Shown here: positions 55,850-64,000 of the stretch, in pieces
How the letters are laid out: each line of letters starts with the position of its first letter
How positions within the stretch are numbered: the stretch's first letter is position 1
DNA from: Janthinobacterium sp. GW456P
GTDB lineage: Bacteria; Pseudomonadota; Gammaproteobacteria; Burkholderiales; Burkholderiaceae_D
Reading direction: 5' to 3'
Assembly: GCF_002127655.1 (NCBI RefSeq)
Contig: NZ_NEHB01000035.1
Span: 1 to 64,000, forward strand
Length of the DNA stretch: 64,000 bases
Made by a program: the position numbers and the translations under genes
Notes under the pieces: model-generated
Database searches by the model: none
What the model was told of the DNA's origin: nothing
What the model saw: the letters and a program-made list of their open reading frames with translations, nothing else

Positions 55850-58612
55850 ATGCAAAACACCCTGCTGTTAGTCGACGGTTCCAGTTACCTCTATCGCGCC
55901 TTCCATGCGCTGCCCGATCTGCGCAGCCCGGACGGCTATCCCACGGGCGCCATGCATGGCATGGTCAACATGCTGCGCCGCCTGCGCGCCGATTACCCGG
56001 CCGCCTACATCGCCTGCGTGTTCGATGCCAAAGGTAAAACTTTCCGCGATGATATGTACCCCGAGTACAAGGCCACGCGCGCCTCGATGCCGGACGACCT
56101 GCGGCTGCAGATCGAACCTATCCACGAAGCCGTGCGCGCCATGGGCTGGCCGATTTTGATGGTCGACGGCGTGGAGGCCGATGACGTGATCGGCACCCTG
56201 GCCGTGCAGGCGGCCGCCGCCGGCATGAACGTGGTGGTGTCGACGGGCGACAAGGACCTGGCGCAGCTGGTCAACAGCCAGGTGACCCTGATCAATACCA
56301 TGAGCAATGAAAAGCTCGACGAAGCGGCCGTGCTGGTCAAATTCGGCGTGCCGCCGAACCGCATCATCGATTATCTGTCGCTGATCGGCGATACGGTCGA
56401 CAACGTGCCGGGCGTATCGAAATGCGGCCCGAAGACGGCCGTCAAATGGCTGACCTTGTACGACAGCCTGGAAGGCGTGATGGAAAACGCGGCCAAGGTG
56501 GGTGGCGCCGTGGGGGAAAACCTGCGCACGGCCCTGCCATGGCTGCCGCAGGCGCGCGCCTTGATCACCGTCAAGACCGATTGCGATCTGTCCGGCCACA
56601 TGACGACGATCGCCGACTCGCTGGTGGCGAAACACGAAGACAAGGAAGCGCTGCTGGCCTTCTTCCAGCGCTACGGCTTCAAGGCGCTGCTGCGCGAACT
56701 GGGCGCGGCGCCGCCGCCCATGTCGCCCGTCGGCGCACCGCCTGCCGCCGGCGCTTCCGTGGCAAATACCACGGGCGACATGTTCGCCGATGCGGCCCCA
56801 GCAGTCGAGGCCGTGTATGAAACCGTGCTGACGGACGAGCAACTCGACAAATGGATCGCCCTGATCGACGCGGCACCCTTGACGGCCGTCGATACGGAAA
56901 CCACCTCGTTGGAACCGATGACGGCGCAAATGGTCGGCATTTCCCTCTCCGTGGCCGAGCACGCCGCCTGCTACATCCCGCTGGCGCATGACTATGCGGG
57001 CGCGCCTGAGCAGTTGACGCGCGACCACGTGCTGGCGAAACTGCGCCCGTGGCTCGAAGATGAAAACAAACCCAAGCTGGGCCAGAACCTGAAGTATGAC
57101 AGTCATATCTTCGCCAACCATGGCGTGACGCTGCGCGGCATCGCCCACGATACCTTGCTCGAATCGTATGTGTTCGAGTCGCACAAGAAGCACGACATGG
57201 ACAGCCTGGCCCTGCGCCACCTGAACTATACGACGATCCCGTTCGAGGACGTGTGCGGCAAGGGCGCCAAACAGATCACGTTCAATCAAGTCGAGGTGGA
57301 GCAGGCGGCGAAATACGCGGCCGAGGATGCCGACGTGACCTTGCGTTTGCACAATGCCATGTGGGGCAATGTGGCGAACGATGAAAAACTCACGTTTATC
57401 TATGAAAAGATCGAAATGCCGACGGCCGTGGTCTTGCAAAAGATCGAGCGCAACGGCGTGCTGATCGACGATGCATTGCTCAACATTCAGTCGGCCGAGC
57501 TGGCCGTGAAAATCCTCGAACTGGAAAAGAAGGCGTATGAACTGGCCGAGCAGCCATTCAATCTGGGTTCGCCCAAGCAGATCGGCGAAATTTTCTTTGA
57601 AAAATTGAAACTGCCGGTGGTCAAGAAAACCCCGACGGGCGCGCCTTCAACCGATGAAGAGGTGCTGCAAAAGCTGGCCGAGGATTATCCGCTGCCGAAA
57701 GTGCTGCTCGAGTACCGTGGCATGGCCAAGCTGAAATCGACGTACACGGACAAATTGCCCAAGATGATCAACGTCACTACGGGCCGCGTGCATACGAACT
57801 ATGCGCAAGCCGTAGCCGTGACGGGGCGGCTGGCGTCGAACGACCCGAACTTGCAGAATATCCCCATCCGCAGCGCGGAAGGCCGCCGCATCCGCGAAGC
57901 GTTCATTGCGCCGCCGGGCAGCCACATCGTTTCGGCCGACTATTCGCAGATCGAATTGCGCATCATGGCGCATATCTCGGGTGATGAAGCCATGCTGCGC
58001 GCGTTTGCCGACGGCATCGACATTCACCGCGCCACGGCCGCTGAAATCTTTGGCGTGCCGGCCGCGGAAGTGCAGAGCGAACAGCGCCGCTACGCCAAGG
58101 TCATCAACTTCGGTTTAATCTACGGCATGAGCGCCTTCGGCCTGGCCGGCAACCTGGGCGTGGACCGCACGGCCGCGCAAAGCTATATCGACCGTTACTT
58201 TGCCCGTTTTTCCGGAGTAAAACAGTACATGGAAGACACGCGCCAGCAAGCGAAGGCGCGCGGCTACGTGGAAACCGTGTTCGGCCGCCGTTTGTGGTTG
58301 CCGGAAATCAATTCGCCGAACGGCCCGCGCCGCCAGGGCGCGGAACGGGCGGCGATCAACGCACCGATGCAGGGCACGGCCGCCGACCTGATCAAGCTGG
58401 CCATGATCGCCGTGCAAGGCTGGCTGGAAACGGACGGCTTGCAAACGAAGATGATCATGCAGGTGCACGATGAACTGGTGCTGGAAGTGCCGGACGCGGA
58501 GCTGGAACTGGTCAAGCGCAAGCTGCCGGAACTGATGGCAGGCGTGGCCGCGCTGAAAGTGCCGTTGACGGCCGAGGTGGGCGTGGGACGCAACTGGGAC
58601 GAGGCGCATTGA
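55850..58612 (+). CDS. polA: DNA polymerase I
   Basis: A 920-residue Pol I. The 5' nuclease domain (1 to about 290) contains LLVDGSSYLYRAFHAL and VFDAKGKTFRDD. The 3'-5' exonuclease has its acidic residues (AVDTETTSLE, NLKYDSHIF, EDADVT), so proofreading is probably intact. Polymerase motifs are SADYSQIELRIMAH, RRYAKVINFGLIYGMSA and MQVHDELVLEVPD. The ATG at 55850 begins at the correct domain border; the frame extends to 55661 without domain support. It is divergent from the DUF2782 gene. A REP-like cluster follows the stop. Confidence 0.97.
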   Translation: MQNTLLLVDGSSYLYRAFHALPDLRSPDGYPTGAMHGMVNMLRRLRADYPAAYIACVFDAKGKTFRDDMYPEYKATRASMPDDLRLQIEPIHEAVRAMGWPILMVDGVEADDVIGTLAVQAAAAGMNVVVSTGDKDLAQLVNSQVTLINTMSNEKLDEAAVLVKFGVPPNRIIDYLSLIGDTVDNVPGVSKCGPKTAVKWLTLYDSLEGVMENAAKVGGAVGENLRTALPWLPQARALITVKTDCDLSGHMTTIADSLVAKHEDKEALLAFFQRYGFKALLRELGAAPPPMSPVGAPPAAGASVANTTGDMFADAAPAVEAVYETVLTDEQLDKWIALIDAAPLTAVDTETTSLEPMTAQMVGISLSVAEHAACYIPLAHDYAGAPEQLTRDHVLAKLRPWLEDENKPKLGQNLKYDSHIFANHGVTLRGIAHDTLLESYVFESHKKHDMDSLALRHLNYTTIPFEDVCGKGAKQITFNQVEVEQAAKYAAEDADVTLRLHNAMWGNVANDEKLTFIYEKIEMPTAVVLQKIERNGVLIDDALLNIQSAELAVKILELEKKAYELAEQPFNLGSPKQIGEIFFEKLKLPVVKKTPTGAPSTDEEVLQKLAEDYPLPKVLLEYRGMAKLKSTYTDKLPKMINVTTGRVHTNYAQAVAVTGRLASNDPNLQNIPIRSAEGRRIREAFIAPPGSHIVSADYSQIELRIMAHISGDEAMLRAFADGIDIHRATAAEIFGVPAAEVQSEQRRYAKVINFGLIYGMSAFGLAGNLGVDRTAAQSYIDRYFARFSGVKQYMEDTRQQAKARGYVETVFGRRLWLPEINSPNGPRRQGAERAAINAPMQGTAADLIKLAMIAVQGWLETDGLQTKMIMQVHDELVLEVPDAELELVKRKLPELMAGVAALKVPLTAEVGVGRNWDEAH

Positions 58613-58618
58613 TGCTGC

Positions 58619-58740
58619 GTCGGCTTACGCGGGGCATGCCCCGCCAAGCCGACCTACGTTTAATTCAGCAATGACCGTAAGCCGAACAAATGTTTGACTT
58701 GAGCAATGACCGTAGGTCGGCTTAGCGCAGCGTAAGCCGA
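58619..58740. repeat. REP-like palindrome cluster after polA
   Basis: A hairpin GTCGGCTTA...AAGCCGACCTAC (58619-58657) and a second, GTAGGTCGGCTTA...TAAGCCGAC (58712-58740), flank a direct repeat AGCAATGACCGTA (about 58668 and 58702). They share the family sequence with the other three loci. Confidence 0.8.
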
Positions 58741-58773
58741 CATTTTCCGATGCACTATATTCAGGAGAAACGC

Positions 58774-59658
58774 ATGAGCAATATGATCACCGATTGTGAA
58801 AGTTTGCTGGGCCAGAGCAGCGTGTCCGGGCCGGACGGCCGGCGCGGTTTCCTGAAGGTGGCGCTGGGCGCGGGCTTTGCCGTGGCTGTGCTGCCCGTGG
58901 CGGCGCAAAACGTCATCAAGACGGATTCCGCCGGGCTCGTCACGGGCACCATGTCGGTGATGGTCGATGGCCAGGCCGTGCCCGTGTATGCGGCGCAGCC
59001 GGAAGGCAAGACGGGTTTGCCCGTGGTATTGGTCATTTCGGAAATCTTTGGCGTGCATGAACATATCGCCGATATGGCGCGCCGTTTCGCCAAGCAGGGC
59101 TATCTGGCGCTGGCGCCCGACCTGTTCGTGCGCCAGGGCGACCCCACCAAGGTGGCCAGCATTCCGGAATTGATGAAAGGCATCATCGCCAAGACGCCGG
59201 ATGCGCAAGTGATGACGGACCTCGATGCGGTTGTTGCGTGGGCGAAGCAGAACGGTGGCGACACGAGCCGCCTGGGCATCACGGGCTTTTGCTGGGGCGG
59301 CCGCATCACGTGGCTGTACGCGGCGCACAATCCGGCCGTCAAGGCGGGCGTGGCCTGGTATGGCCGCCTCGTGGGCGAGCCGACTCCCTTGCAGCCGAGC
59401 AACCCCATCGATATCGCCGCCACCTTGAACGTGCCCGTGTTGGGCTTGTATGGCGGCAAGGATACGGGCATCCCGCAGGAGTCGATCGGCAAAATGAAAG
59501 ACGCGCTGGCCAAGGGCGGCAACAAGTCGGAATTCGTCGTGTATCCCGATGCGGGCCACGCCTTCAATGCCGATTACCGCCCCAGCTATGTGGCGGCCGA
59601 TGCGAAAGACGGTTACGCGCGCTGCCTGTCCTGGTTCAAGAGCCACGGCGTGGCGTAA
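58774..59658 (+). CDS. Tat-exported dienelactone hydrolase family protein
   Basis: A 294-residue alpha/beta hydrolase. The N-terminus has a twin-arginine motif GRRGFLKVALGAGFAVAV near residues 20-37, implying folded export to the periplasm. The nucleophile Cys is in TGFCWGGR near residue 172, a Glu lies in SEIFGVHEH, and the catalytic His in DAGHAFNAD near 265; this Cys-Asp-His triad is the dienelactone hydrolase type. Substrate is unknown. An AGGAGAAA Shine-Dalgarno selects the ATG at 58774; an upstream ATG at 58750 is less likely. It follows a cluster of REP-like repeats. Confidence 0.9.
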   Translation: MSNMITDCESLLGQSSVSGPDGRRGFLKVALGAGFAVAVLPVAAQNVIKTDSAGLVTGTMSVMVDGQAVPVYAAQPEGKTGLPVVLVISEIFGVHEHIADMARRFAKQGYLALAPDLFVRQGDPTKVASIPELMKGIIAKTPDAQVMTDLDAVVAWAKQNGGDTSRLGITGFCWGGRITWLYAAHNPAVKAGVAWYGRLVGEPTPLQPSNPIDIAATLNVPVLGLYGGKDTGIPQESIGKMKDALAKGGNKSEFVVYPDAGHAFNADYRPSYVAADAKDGYARCLSWFKSHGVA

Positions 59659-59691
59659 TCTGCAACAGAAAAATACCCTGTCTTCCAGCCG

Positions 59692-59754
59692 TTGGCGCGA
59701 AAGGCGCACCGGGCTGTAAAATGCCCGGAGCGCGCCAATGCAGTACAATTGCAT
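59692..59754 (+). promoter_or_regulatory. Structured leader of the ZIP transporter gene
   Basis: Nested inverted repeats TTGGCGCG (59692-59699) / CGCGCCAA (59731-59738) and CCGGGC (59709-59714) / GCCCGG (59723-59728) form a compound hairpin. A small palindrome ATGCA-gtacaat-TGCAT (59738-59754) containing a TACAAT follows. They could act as terminator, metal-responsive operator or RNA switch; none is established. Confidence 0.4.
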
Positions 59755-59904
59755 CTTCATCGCGCTACGCTGCCGCCAAACGCGCAAAAAAATTAAATAA
59801 CAGATAACAACGCATTCATCAGGCCAGACGCCAGCATCGCGGGCGCCAGTGACCCGGCGCCATTTTGAGGTAAGAAAATCATCGATCCCGTCCTTATATC
59901 CATT

Positions 59905-60663
59905 TTGCTCGCGACCACGATCGCGGGCGTCTTCAGCATTACCGCGGCGGCGATCTTTTCGTTTGCATTCCTGTCCAAAGTGGTCGAGCGCATGGTCAGC
60001 TTGTCCGTCGGCATCATGTTGTCGACGTCCTTGCTGCACGCCTTGCCCGAAGCGTTCGAGTCGCAGGCGGACCCGCGCAGCCTGTTCGCCACCCTGCTGG
60101 CGGGCTTGCTGGCCTTCTTCATGCTGGAAAAATTCGCCATCCTGCGCCATTCGCACCACCACGAAGGCGACGGCCACCACCATGCGCACGGCCACGACAA
60201 GCACGAGGCGGGCAAGGCCGGCTGGATGATCCTGGTCGGCGACGGCATGCACAACTTTACGGACGGCATCTTGATCGCCGCCGCCTTCCTGGCCGACCCG
60301 AAACTGGGCCTGGTCACGGGCCTGGCCATCATCGCGCATGAAATCCCGCAGGAAATCGGCGACTTCATCGTGCTGCTCAACGCGGGCTTCTCGCGCCTGC
60401 GCGCCTACATCTTCAACCTGCTGTGCAGCTTGATGGCGGTGGCCGGCGGCTTGCTCGGCTATTTCACCCTGGACCGCGCCAGCAATCTGATCCCGTACGT
60501 GCTCGTGTTCGCCTCGTCCGGCTTCATCTATATCGCCCTGTCCGACCTGATGCCGCAGATGCAGCGCCGCGCCACCTTGCGCGAGACCATCCCGCAAGTG
60601 CTGTTGATCGCGCTGGGCGTGTGTATCGTGCTGTTCCTGACGCACAAGCGCCACGGCGGTTGA
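59905..60663 (+). CDS. ZIP-family metal transporter
   Basis: A 252-residue zinc/iron permease-like transporter with about seven to eight membrane segments. The metal-binding histidine-rich loop (HSHHHEGDGHHHAHGHDKH) lies near residues 74-92; the conserved transport helices contain GDGMHNFTDGILIAAAF and AIIAHEIPQEIGDF. The only canonical start is TTG at 59905, without a Shine-Dalgarno. A strong GAGG at 59867-59870 points instead to the ATC codons at 59878/59881, which would add IIDPVLISI. Which start is used is unresolved. It follows a structured leader. Confidence 0.85.
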   Translation: MLATTIAGVFSITAAAIFSFAFLSKVVERMVSLSVGIMLSTSLLHALPEAFESQADPRSLFATLLAGLLAFFMLEKFAILRHSHHHEGDGHHHAHGHDKHEAGKAGWMILVGDGMHNFTDGILIAAAFLADPKLGLVTGLAIIAHEIPQEIGDFIVLLNAGFSRLRAYIFNLLCSLMAVAGGLLGYFTLDRASNLIPYVLVFASSGFIYIALSDLMPQMQRRATLRETIPQVLLIALGVCIVLFLTHKRHGG

Positions 60664-60690
60664 TACGCAGGCTCGCTGGGTGTAGTATTG

Positions 60691-60846
60691 CCTTTCTGAC
60701 TAACTTGCACAGAAAGGAGGAAAATATAATGGAAGAAAACTTGTTGCTCGCCTTGTGGCGCGCACGCTCTTTAAGCGCATTTGCCAGCTCTTGCCCACGT
60801 TCTATCGCGCTGCGATAACCTGGCCAGAGCAAAGTTACCCTCCTCT
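60691..60846 (+). promoter_or_regulatory. Leader of the ABC-F gene with competing Shine-Dalgarno pairings
   Basis: CCTTTCTG (60691-60698) and CAGAAAGG (60710-60717) form an 8-bp hairpin reaching into the Shine-Dalgarno AGGAGG (60715-60720). A downstream CCTCCT (60839-60844) is also complementary to that Shine-Dalgarno, and CCTTTC recurs at 60853. The alternatives are mutually exclusive, as in translational attenuators. No experimental support exists. Confidence 0.45.
60729..60818 (+). CDS. Possible 29-aa leader peptide upstream of the ABC-F gene
   Basis: ATG at 60729 is eight bases after GGAGG, an ideal Shine-Dalgarno, better than that of the ABC-F gene. The peptide MEENLLLALWRARSLSAFA continues with SSCPRSIALR and ends at TAA (60816-60818), 108 bp before the ABC-F ATG. 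The short size and surrounding complementary segments suggest a regulatory leader peptide. It could equally be a fortuitous frame; no homologue is known to me. Confidence 0.45.
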   Translation: MEENLLLALWRARSLSAFASSCPRSIALR

Positions 60847-60926
60847 ACGAGTCCTTTCCTGGTACTCCGTTGTCGTTAGCGCTCCTGTTAACGCGGATGC
60901 TTGCATCCCGAACAAAGACAAGAGCC

Positions 60927-62663
60927 ATGACTACCCTGATTTCTACCCAAGCATTACAGCTGGATACCCACGACGGTTTCCTCTTCAACGAACTCGCCTT
61001 TACCTTGCGCCAGGGCGACCGCATCGGCCTGATCGGCCACAATGGCTGCGGCAAATCCACCTTGCTGGGCTTGCTTGGCGGCACGCGGGAAGCCACGTCC
61101 GGTACCATCCACTATTCTCGTGCCTGCCGCTTGCAGCACGTGGAGCAGCACTTGCCGGCCGAACTTGCCAGCCTGAGCCTGTACGATGCCTTGCTGGCGC
61201 CCGTGCAGGAGCAGCCGGAACTGCATTGGCGGGTCGACAGCCTGCTGGCCGAGCTAGGCTTCGCGCCGGAGACGGCGCAAGTGCCCGTGCACTCGCTGTC
61301 CGGCGGCCAGCACACGCGGCTGCTGCTGGGGCGTGCCCTGCTGCAGGAACCCAACGTGCTGCTGCTCGACGAACCGAGCAATCACCTGGACTTGCCATCG
61401 CTGCTGTGGCTGGAGCAATTTTTGCTGGCCTGGCGCGGTGCCTTCATCCTCGTATCGCACGATCAGCGCCTGCTCGATAACGTGGCCACACGTAGCTGGA
61501 TCTTGCGCGATAGCCGGCTGTACGATTTCGACTTGCCGTGCGGCCCCGCGCTGGCGGCGCTGGCCGAGGCAGACGAGGCCGCTGCCGCCCGGCATGCGGC
61601 GGAACAGAAGGAAATCGACCGCCTGTCCGCCAGCAGCGCTCGCCTGGCCCTGTGGGGCCGCACCTATGACAATGAAGACCTGGCGCGCAAGGCCAAGACC
61701 ATGCAGCGGCGCATCGACAAATTAAAGGATGCGCAATCGTTCGTCAGCGATGGCGCACCGTGGCGTTTGAGTTTGCGCGGCAAGGCGCTGGCAGCCGACC
61801 AGTTGCTGGCGCTCGATGGGCTGCACGTGCGCGCCGTGCCGGCTTCTCCCGTGCTGTTCCACACCGGCCAGCTGTGGCTGAAACCGGGCGACCGGGTCGC
61901 CTTGCTGGGTGCCAACGGCAGCGGCAAGTCGTCCTTGCTGCGCCTGTGCTGGCAGGCGATCCAGGCGCAGCAGGAACGTGCGGACTTGCGCTGGCACCAC
62001 GCGGCCAGCATCGGCTATTACGACCAGTCGCTCAGGCAGCTGGCCGATACGGCCGACCTGTCCGACGCCCTGTACCCGTTTGCCGTGCAGAATGAGGCGG
62101 CGCGCAGCCAGGTGGCGCGCAAGCAGGCCTTGATTTCAGCCGGTTTCCCGTATGCGCGCCATGGCCAGACGGTCGCGACCCTGAGCGGCGGCGAGCGGGC
62201 GCGGCTGCTGTTCCTGGGCTTGTCGCTGGCCAGCTACCACTTGCTGCTGCTCGATGAACCCAGCAACCACCTGGACATGCAGGGCAAGGCGGAACTGGGA
62301 CAAGCGCTGCGCGGCTTTGAAGGCGGCTGTTTATTGGTGTCGCACGACCGCGACCTGATCGAGACGGCGTGCAACCGCTTCTGGGTCGTGGCCGATGGCC
62401 GGCTGGAAGAGTGGCTTGACGCGGCCAGCGCGTATGCACGGCTGAGCGTGGAAGACGGGCAAGCGTTGAGGCCGGCGCCGCGCGTGGAGAATACGGCTCC
62501 TGTCCCGACGGACATCGACGTACAGCTGGAGCGCTTGTGCGAACTGGAGCGATTGCTGGCGGAAGACCTGGCGAGAAAACCGCGACACCAGAAGCCGGCC
62601 AGCCAGCAGGCATGGCTGGCGGAGCTGGGACGCCTGAATCTGGCGCTGGGGATAACATCGTAG
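60927..62663 (+). CDS. ABC-F family ATPase (ribosome-associated type)
   Basis: A 578-residue soluble protein with two nucleotide-binding domains and no membrane part, the ABC-F layout. NBD1 has GHNGCGKSTLLG near residue 36, signature LSGGQHTRLLLGRALL and LLLDEPSNHLD; NBD2 has GANGSGKSSLLRL near 330, LSGGERARLLFLGLSL and LLLDEPSNHLD. The interdomain linker (about 210-265, ending RKAKTMQRRIDKL) is the tRNA-contacting arm of ABC-F translation factors. ARE-type antibiotic resistance members share this fold, but the family is broad. The ATG at 60927 has only a weak Shine-Dalgarno. A mini-ORF leader precedes it. Confidence 0.9.
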   Translation: MTTLISTQALQLDTHDGFLFNELAFTLRQGDRIGLIGHNGCGKSTLLGLLGGTREATSGTIHYSRACRLQHVEQHLPAELASLSLYDALLAPVQEQPELHWRVDSLLAELGFAPETAQVPVHSLSGGQHTRLLLGRALLQEPNVLLLDEPSNHLDLPSLLWLEQFLLAWRGAFILVSHDQRLLDNVATRSWILRDSRLYDFDLPCGPALAALAEADEAAAARHAAEQKEIDRLSASSARLALWGRTYDNEDLARKAKTMQRRIDKLKDAQSFVSDGAPWRLSLRGKALAADQLLALDGLHVRAVPASPVLFHTGQLWLKPGDRVALLGANGSGKSSLLRLCWQAIQAQQERADLRWHHAASIGYYDQSLRQLADTADLSDALYPFAVQNEAARSQVARKQALISAGFPYARHGQTVATLSGGERARLLFLGLSLASYHLLLLDEPSNHLDMQGKAELGQALRGFEGGCLLVSHDRDLIETACNRFWVVADGRLEEWLDAASAYARLSVEDGQALRPAPRVENTAPVPTDIDVQLERLCELERLLAEDLARKPRHQKPASQQAWLAELGRLNLALGITS

Positions 62664-62679
62664 TTATCCACCTGGCATG

Positions 62680-62709
62680 AAAAAAGCGGACCGAGGTCCG
62701 CTTTTTTTT
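62680..62709. terminator. Bidirectional terminator between the ABC-F and sulfurtransferase genes
   Basis: AAAAAGCGGACC-ga-GGTCCGCTTTTTTTT lies between convergent genes with A- and T-tracts on either side. Confidence 0.85.
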
Positions 62710-63559
62710 AGTTGCCCGTCGCCACCGGCCGCGCCGGATCGGCGCACCATTCGCTCCACGAACCCGGATACAGGGCGGCGCCAGGCAAACCGGCCACTTC
62801 CAGGGCCAGCAGGTTGTGGCACGCCGTCACGCCGGAGCCGCATTGCAGGATAGTAGATTCAGCCGTGCTGATTAGGCCCGCGAATTCCTGCTCCAGTTCT
62901 TTAGCGGATTTGAAGCGGCCGTCCGCCTGCAGGTTATCCTTGAAGAAACGGTTCTTTGCGCCGGGGATATGGCCGCCCACGGGGTCGATGGTTTCGTTTT
63001 CGCCGCGATAACGGTCGGGCGCGCGTGCGTCGATGACGGTCAACGCCTGCGTTTCCAGGTTGGCGATGACATCCTGCACGCTGACAGTGCGCACCAGGCT
63101 GGTTTTTTCCGTCAGCTTGCCGACAGGGCGTGGCGCCACGGGCGTGACCAGCGGCAAGCCTTGCGCTTGCCAGGCGGCCAGGCCGCCGTCGAGCACGGCT
63201 ACCGTCGGATGGCCGACCCAGCGCAGCAGCCACCACAAACGGGCGGCGAACATGCCGCCCTGGCCATCGTACGCGACCACTTGCGTGTCGTCGTCGATGC
63301 CCCAGCCGCGCAGGGCGGCCAGCAGGGCGTTGCGGTCTGGCAAGGGGTGTCGTCCCGTAAAGTCCTCGCCGCGCGCCGTCTTCGGGCCGGATAGGGCCGT
63401 GTCGATGTCGGCAAACTGCGCGTTCTGGATGTGACCGGCGGCAAACGCGTCGCTGCCGGCAGTGGGGTTGAGCAAGTCGTGGCGGCAATCGAGGATCACC
63501 CAGCTGCTGTCCTGCAGGTGGCTGGCCAGTTCGCTGGCCTGGATCAAGGTGGTGTACAT
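62708..63559 (-). CDS. sseA: 3-mercaptopyruvate sulfurtransferase-like protein (two rhodanese domains)
   Basis: A 283-residue protein with an inactive N-terminal rhodanese domain and a catalytic C-terminal one. The active-site loop is LQCGSGVTACHN near residue 238; the CGSGVTA form points to mercaptopyruvate rather than thiosulfate specificity. Blocks VILDCRHDLLNP, YDGQGGMFAARLWWLL and VIDARAPDRYRGENE are typical. The ATG at 63559 begins MYTTLIQASELASHL; the frame continues to 63715 without support. The next gene upstream is an EamA transporter 14 bp away. Confidence 0.9.
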   Translation of the reverse strand: MYTTLIQASELASHLQDSSWVILDCRHDLLNPTAGSDAFAAGHIQNAQFADIDTALSGPKTARGEDFTGRHPLPDRNALLAALRGWGIDDDTQVVAYDGQGGMFAARLWWLLRWVGHPTVAVLDGGLAAWQAQGLPLVTPVAPRPVGKLTEKTSLVRTVSVQDVIANLETQALTVIDARAPDRYRGENETIDPVGGHIPGAKNRFFKDNLQADGRFKSAKELEQEFAGLISTAESTILQCGSGVTACHNLLALEVAGLPGAALYPGSWSEWCADPARPVATGN

Positions 63560-63572
63560 CAGGAACGCTCCT

Positions 63573-64000
63573 TTACACTTCGCTGGCGATGGGATCCGTG
63601 CGCGCGATGGCGGCGCCACGGGCCGTGTTGCGGGTATTGTAATAGGTTGCCGCAATGCCCGAGGCGAGAATGATGGCGATACCGGTCCAGCCGTGCCAGT
63701 CGAACAGGTCGCCAAAGATCACCACGCCCCAGAAGCTGGAAAAGACGATGCCCGTGTATTGCAGATTGGCCACCACGAGGGTCTTGCCCAGGCGATAGGC
63801 GCGCGTCATGGCCATCTGCGCCATCGTGGCGCACAGGCCTATGGCGGCCAGCAAGCCGATGCCGTAGGCGCTCGTGTGCGCATGCCAGACGACGGGGCCG
63901 CCGCCGGCGCTGGCCACGTGGCCGATCACGCCAGCGAGGAAATTGACGACCGAGAAATAGAAGACGACCCGGTATTCGGGCTCGCCCAGCAAGCCCAGCT
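63573..64000 (-). CDS. EamA-family (DMT) transporter, C-terminal part
   Basis: The gene enters the window from the right, so only the C-terminal ~140 residues are visible. Four or so hydrophobic segments (VVFYFSVVNFLAGVIGHVA, then YGIGLLAAIGLCATMAQM, then LQYTGIVFSSFWGVVIFGD and WTGIAIILASGIAATYY) show the second EamA repeat of drug/metabolite transporters. The start is beyond 64000. It ends 13 bp before the sulfurtransferase start, so the two are probably co-transcribed. Confidence 0.8.
   Translation of the reverse strand, partial: LGLLGEPEYRVVFYFSVVNFLAGVIGHVASAGGGPVVWHAHTSAYGIGLLAAIGLCATMAQMAMTRAYRLGKTLVVANLQYTGIVFSSFWGVVIFGDLFDWHGWTGIAIILASGIAATYYNTRNTARGAAIARTDPIASEV

Noticed and set aside
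59738-59754. Zur or Fur box before the ZIP gene
   Set aside because: ATGCA-N7-TGCAT is a short palindrome and does not match published Zur or Fur consensus well enough.

Overview
The window is a gene-dense, GC-rich chromosomal segment of a betaproteobacterium. Gene content and order fit Burkholderiales, most probably Oxalobacteraceae (Janthinobacterium/Massilia/Duganella type). The supporting evidence is the order rplM-rpsI-argC-bactofilin-erpA-anmK-M23 peptidase-tyrS-dtd, the dusB-fis-purH-ruvCAB block, the APH-type thrB beside a DUF2782 protein and polA, a Burkholderia-type porin, and coq7. The genus is inferred from arrangement, not from any database search. I see no rRNA, tRNA, CRISPR array, prophage or replication origin. 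The only mobile DNA is the 3' end of an IS3-family insertion sequence at bases 1-147.

Layout. 1-3.9 kb: IS end, then a leftward operon of two paralogous alkaline phosphatases (one a lipoprotein) and a His-rich secreted protein of unknown function, preceded by a good Pho-box/-10 arrangement. 4-7.9 kb: exported metallo-beta-lactamase-fold protein, DsbA-family thioredoxin, catalase, small hypothetical. 7.9-14.6 kb: leftward cluster of two ABC systems, a NatAB-like pair and an ATPase followed by a giant permease fused to an M1 peptidase-like domain. 14.7-31.7 kb: mostly rightward housekeeping genes (coq7, rplM-rpsI, argC, bactofilin, erpA, tyrS-dtd, dusB-fis, purH, ruvCAB), with osmC-like, anmK and the M23 peptidase leftward. 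31.7-42.9 kb: DUF2147 protein and valS (leftward), porin, a GGDEF-EAL protein, a Crp/Fnr regulator, a hybrid histidine kinase with a REC-PAS response regulator, and a small membrane protein. 42.9-48.3 kb: TPP riboswitch and thiCSGDE, then an ANTAR regulator. 48.4-55.6 kb: class III alcohol dehydrogenase, a Met-rich heptad-repeat periplasmic protein, UvrD helicase, BPSS1780-family membrane protein with thrB, and DUF2782. 55.8-64 kb: polA, a Tat-exported dienelactone hydrolase, a ZIP metal transporter, an ABC-F protein with a structured leader and upstream mini-ORF, a mercaptopyruvate-type sulfurtransferase, and a truncated EamA transporter.

Functional modules are phosphate scavenging (phosphatases), peroxide and thiol handling (catalase, OsmC, DsbA-like), thiamin synthesis under riboswitch control, recombination and repair (ruvCAB, uvrD, polA), cell-wall recycling and remodelling (anmK, M23, bactofilin), and signalling.

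The most interesting non-coding signals are: (i) two ~100-bp intergenic repeats whose central hairpin carries a compensatory base-pair change; (ii) a family of REP-like palindromes at four gene ends; (iii) the ABC-F leader, with a 29-codon mini-ORF and mutually exclusive Shine-Dalgarno pairings; (iv) the ZIP gene, whose strong Shine-Dalgarno points to an ATC codon; (v) palindromes in the coq7 and catalase leaders.
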